A stretch of 32,096 nucleotides of DNA from Clostridia bacterium (GTDB taxonomy: Bacteria; Bacillota_A; Clostridia; Oscillospirales; CAG-272), in the NCBI GenBank assembly GCA_017468115.1, contig JAFUJS010000018.1, positions 1 to 32,096 on the forward strand, written 5' to 3'. Below, piece by piece: positions 30,380-32,096 of this stretch (positions are counted from its first letter, which is position 1; each line of letters begins with the position of its first letter). The notes beneath the pieces were generated by a model. That model saw only the letters and a program-made list of their open reading frames with translations, was not told the DNA's origin and did no database searches. The position numbers were made by a program, and so were the translations under genes.

Positions 30380-32096
30380 ATGAAAAAGAAACTTTTATTA
30401 AGCGTCCTTATGCTTGCTATTCTTTCTTGTCTTTTTGCTGTTTCTGCTATGGCGGCAGACCAAACAGGCTGGGGAGATACTGTGGCAGACGGCACGGATG
30501 CAAATGGCGTAGAATACTACCTGAACTCATATGGCATTTGGTATTCCTACAGCAATCAATTCGCACCTGATGAGTTTGTAAATAAGTTTGAAACTTCCAC
30601 TCAGGGTAACAATTCGGACAAAACGCTGGGCTTTTACACTTACAGCGACGAGGAAAAAACAATCATTGAAACATTGATAATTCCGACTGACTATGCAGGC
30701 ACAGTCGATACGGATTATGTTGTTCTTGCAAATGGCGATGGTACATACTCCACATATCCGTCAGCCTATATTATGGACTACTACAACGATTATAGCCAGC
30801 GTTATACAACAAAGCCTTATTGGATGAATTGCAATCCTGCTAGGCTTAATGCACTGACAGGTTACAGCTATTCCGAAATGAATAACGATACCAAGGGAAA
30901 CGGTGACAGCGCTGACAGCGTAGTTCGTATTGAAATTCCGGAGGGAGTTACATGCTTTGAATATAACAAGAGAGGTGAGGGTATTCGTTTCGACGGTAGC
31001 CCGAATCTGATTGAGATAATTTTTCCAACTACCTTTGGTAAAAATATTAACAATAATCACAATATGTATTTTACCGGATGTACCTCCCTTGAAATAGTGG
31101 ACTTTTCAAAGGCTGCATTTCCTACCACCAGAGGCGGTAATTTTACCGGCTGTACAAAGCTGCATACTGTCATTTTCCCCGAAACTATTACATACGATCC
31201 GGACGACAACTATCAAGTGATTAATGAAGAGTTTTTCAAAAATTGCGATAGCTTAACGTCAATTACAATTCCCGATTATATTTTTACAATCGGGAAAAAT
31301 GCATTCAATAGCTGCGACAATCTTGGGTCTGTTGATTTAGGTGCAGGTGTTAAGACATTATCTCAAGGTGCATTCCGCTCATGCGCGAAGCTTGAAACAG
31401 TTACCTTTTCAAGCGCTCTTGCAACAACATCCACACACATTTTCGCAGGATGCTCATCATTAAAAACCTTAATAGGCTTTGAAAATACTCAGTTGAAAAC
31501 AATCGAAAGCAATCTGTTTGAAGGCTGCAATGCTTTAACTGAGATAAAGATGCCGCTTCACGGTGAAACAGTTACAATAAATAATTTCCTCTGGGACAAA
31601 AACACCAGAATTACAATTTATCTTCCAAATGATAATTTTGTTTTTTCAAGCAGCGCATTTACTAACTATAAATCAAGCGCTACAATAATTCTTTGCGGTA
31701 GCGAGACCGAGGCAAGCAATTTCTTGGCAGATTCAACAAAGAATGCTTGTGGAAAGCTTACCTCTGCTGCAGTTTCCTTAAGCGAGTACAATCAAAATAC
31801 CGAGCTTTCAGGCTACTATTTCGTATATGGCGCAAACAAGTGCGTTGTATTTTACGGTGAGCATAAGATTAGCGGCACACCTGTCGGAGTATGGCTCGGT
31901 CAGAAGTATATTTCCCAGTATAAGGTTTCCTGCTCATGTGACAGAAAATGCGGAGAGGAAGCAGTTCTTACCACTCTTGAACCACTCTTTAAGTCAAACG
32001 GCTTTGCCGCAACAACAGGCGACAGCGCAGCTATGATGCAGAGCTTTGCAGTAAACAAGGCACTTATCGAGGCTTATAAGCCATACCTTGGCGACA
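30380..32096 (+). CDS. Secreted BspA-like leucine-rich-repeat protein (runs off right edge)
   Basis: The frame is open from ATG 30380 to the window end, 572 codons without a stop. A signal peptide is clear: MKKK, a hydrophobic core, and a likely cleavage after AVSAMA (residues 21-26), giving a mature start ADQTGW. There is no lipobox at the cleavage site, so the protein is secreted or anchored through a missing C-terminal part. The middle (about residues 175-400) carries LRR_5 BspA-type units, for example FTGCTSLEIVDF, FTGCTKLHTVIF, FKNCDSLTSITIP, IGKNAFNSCDNLGSVDLG, QGAFRSCAKLETVTF and FEGCNALTEIKMP. After about residue 470 a Cys-containing non-repeat region (CSCDRKCGEEA) begins, which I do not recognise. 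Such proteins often mediate attachment or host contact; the target is unknown. Confidence 0.85.
   Translation, partial: MKKKLLLSVLMLAILSCLFAVSAMAADQTGWGDTVADGTDANGVEYYLNSYGIWYSYSNQFAPDEFVNKFETSTQGNNSDKTLGFYTYSDEEKTIIETLIIPTDYAGTVDTDYVVLANGDGTYSTYPSAYIMDYYNDYSQRYTTKPYWMNCNPARLNALTGYSYSEMNNDTKGNGDSADSVVRIEIPEGVTCFEYNKRGEGIRFDGSPNLIEIIFPTTFGKNINNNHNMYFTGCTSLEIVDFSKAAFPTTRGGNFTGCTKLHTVIFPETITYDPDDNYQVINEEFFKNCDSLTSITIPDYIFTIGKNAFNSCDNLGSVDLGAGVKTLSQGAFRSCAKLETVTFSSALATTSTHIFAGCSSLKTLIGFENTQLKTIESNLFEGCNALTEIKMPLHGETVTINNFLWDKNTRITIYLPNDNFVFSSSAFTNYKSSATIILCGSETEASNFLADSTKNACGKLTSAAVSLSEYNQNTELSGYYFVYGANKCVVFYGEHKISGTPVGVWLGQKYISQYKVSCSCDRKCGEEAVLTTLEPLFKSNGFAATTGDSAAMMQSFAVNKALIEAYKPYLGD

Overview
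The window looks like chromosomal DNA of a moderately AT-rich, low-GC Gram-positive gut anaerobe of the class Clostridia. Evidence: strong AGGAGG-type ribosome sites, near-consensus TTGACA/TATAAT promoters with 17-bp spacers, a T-box leader, a short HisG paired with HisZ, a TrpR-family YerC/HisR regulator, type III pantothenate kinase, and BspA-like leucine-rich-repeat surface proteins. I cannot place it to genus.

Layout. (1) Positions 1-650: the 3' end of an MmcQ/YjbR-like gene, then gene remnants and terminators. (2) 646-893: tRNA-Pro(TGG) on the minus strand, with a 19-bp copy of its 3' end 172 bp away, like the scar of an integrated element. (3) 1057-4746: a lipoprotein with InlB-type and BspA-type repeats, a TraX-family membrane protein, and a MATE transporter with a DUF5714 gene on the minus strand. 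(4) 4867-7070: coaX and an unusual fusion of an ECF-type S component to a HAD phosphatase. (5) 7196-8257: ilvE as its own unit with an operator and terminator, followed by two tandem copies of a structured hairpin repeat. (6) 8573-21449: a T-box-controlled operon of about 12.8 kb, leuA-ilvB-ilvN-ilvC-ilvD-[hairpins]-leuC-leuD*-leuB-DUF815-ilvA-ridA. (7) 21469-30106: a complete histidine operon, hisR-hisZ-G-D-C-B-H-A-F-IE-K, closed by a long hairpin. (8) 30107-end: a promoter preceded by a T17 tract, driving a secreted BspA-like protein that runs off the window.

How it works together. Units 5 and 6 encode all steps to valine, leucine and isoleucine: IlvA makes 2-oxobutyrate, RidA clears its enamine/imine intermediates, IlvBN/C/D build the 2-oxo acids, LeuA/CD/B extend toward leucine, and IlvE transaminates. 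Unit 7 encodes every histidine-pathway step from ATP-PRPP condensation to histidinol oxidation. 

Most notable observations: leuD carries an in-frame TGA exactly at the codon for the conserved active-site Arg of the GCGSSREHAP motif. A nearly identical palindrome (TTTAGTRCRCTAAA) lies at both the ilvE and hisR promoters, suggesting HisR links the two pathways. A hairpin repeat family, with stems that differ in sequence but keep pairing, occurs three times in the branched-chain region. No CRISPR array, complete insertion sequence or phage gene block was seen.
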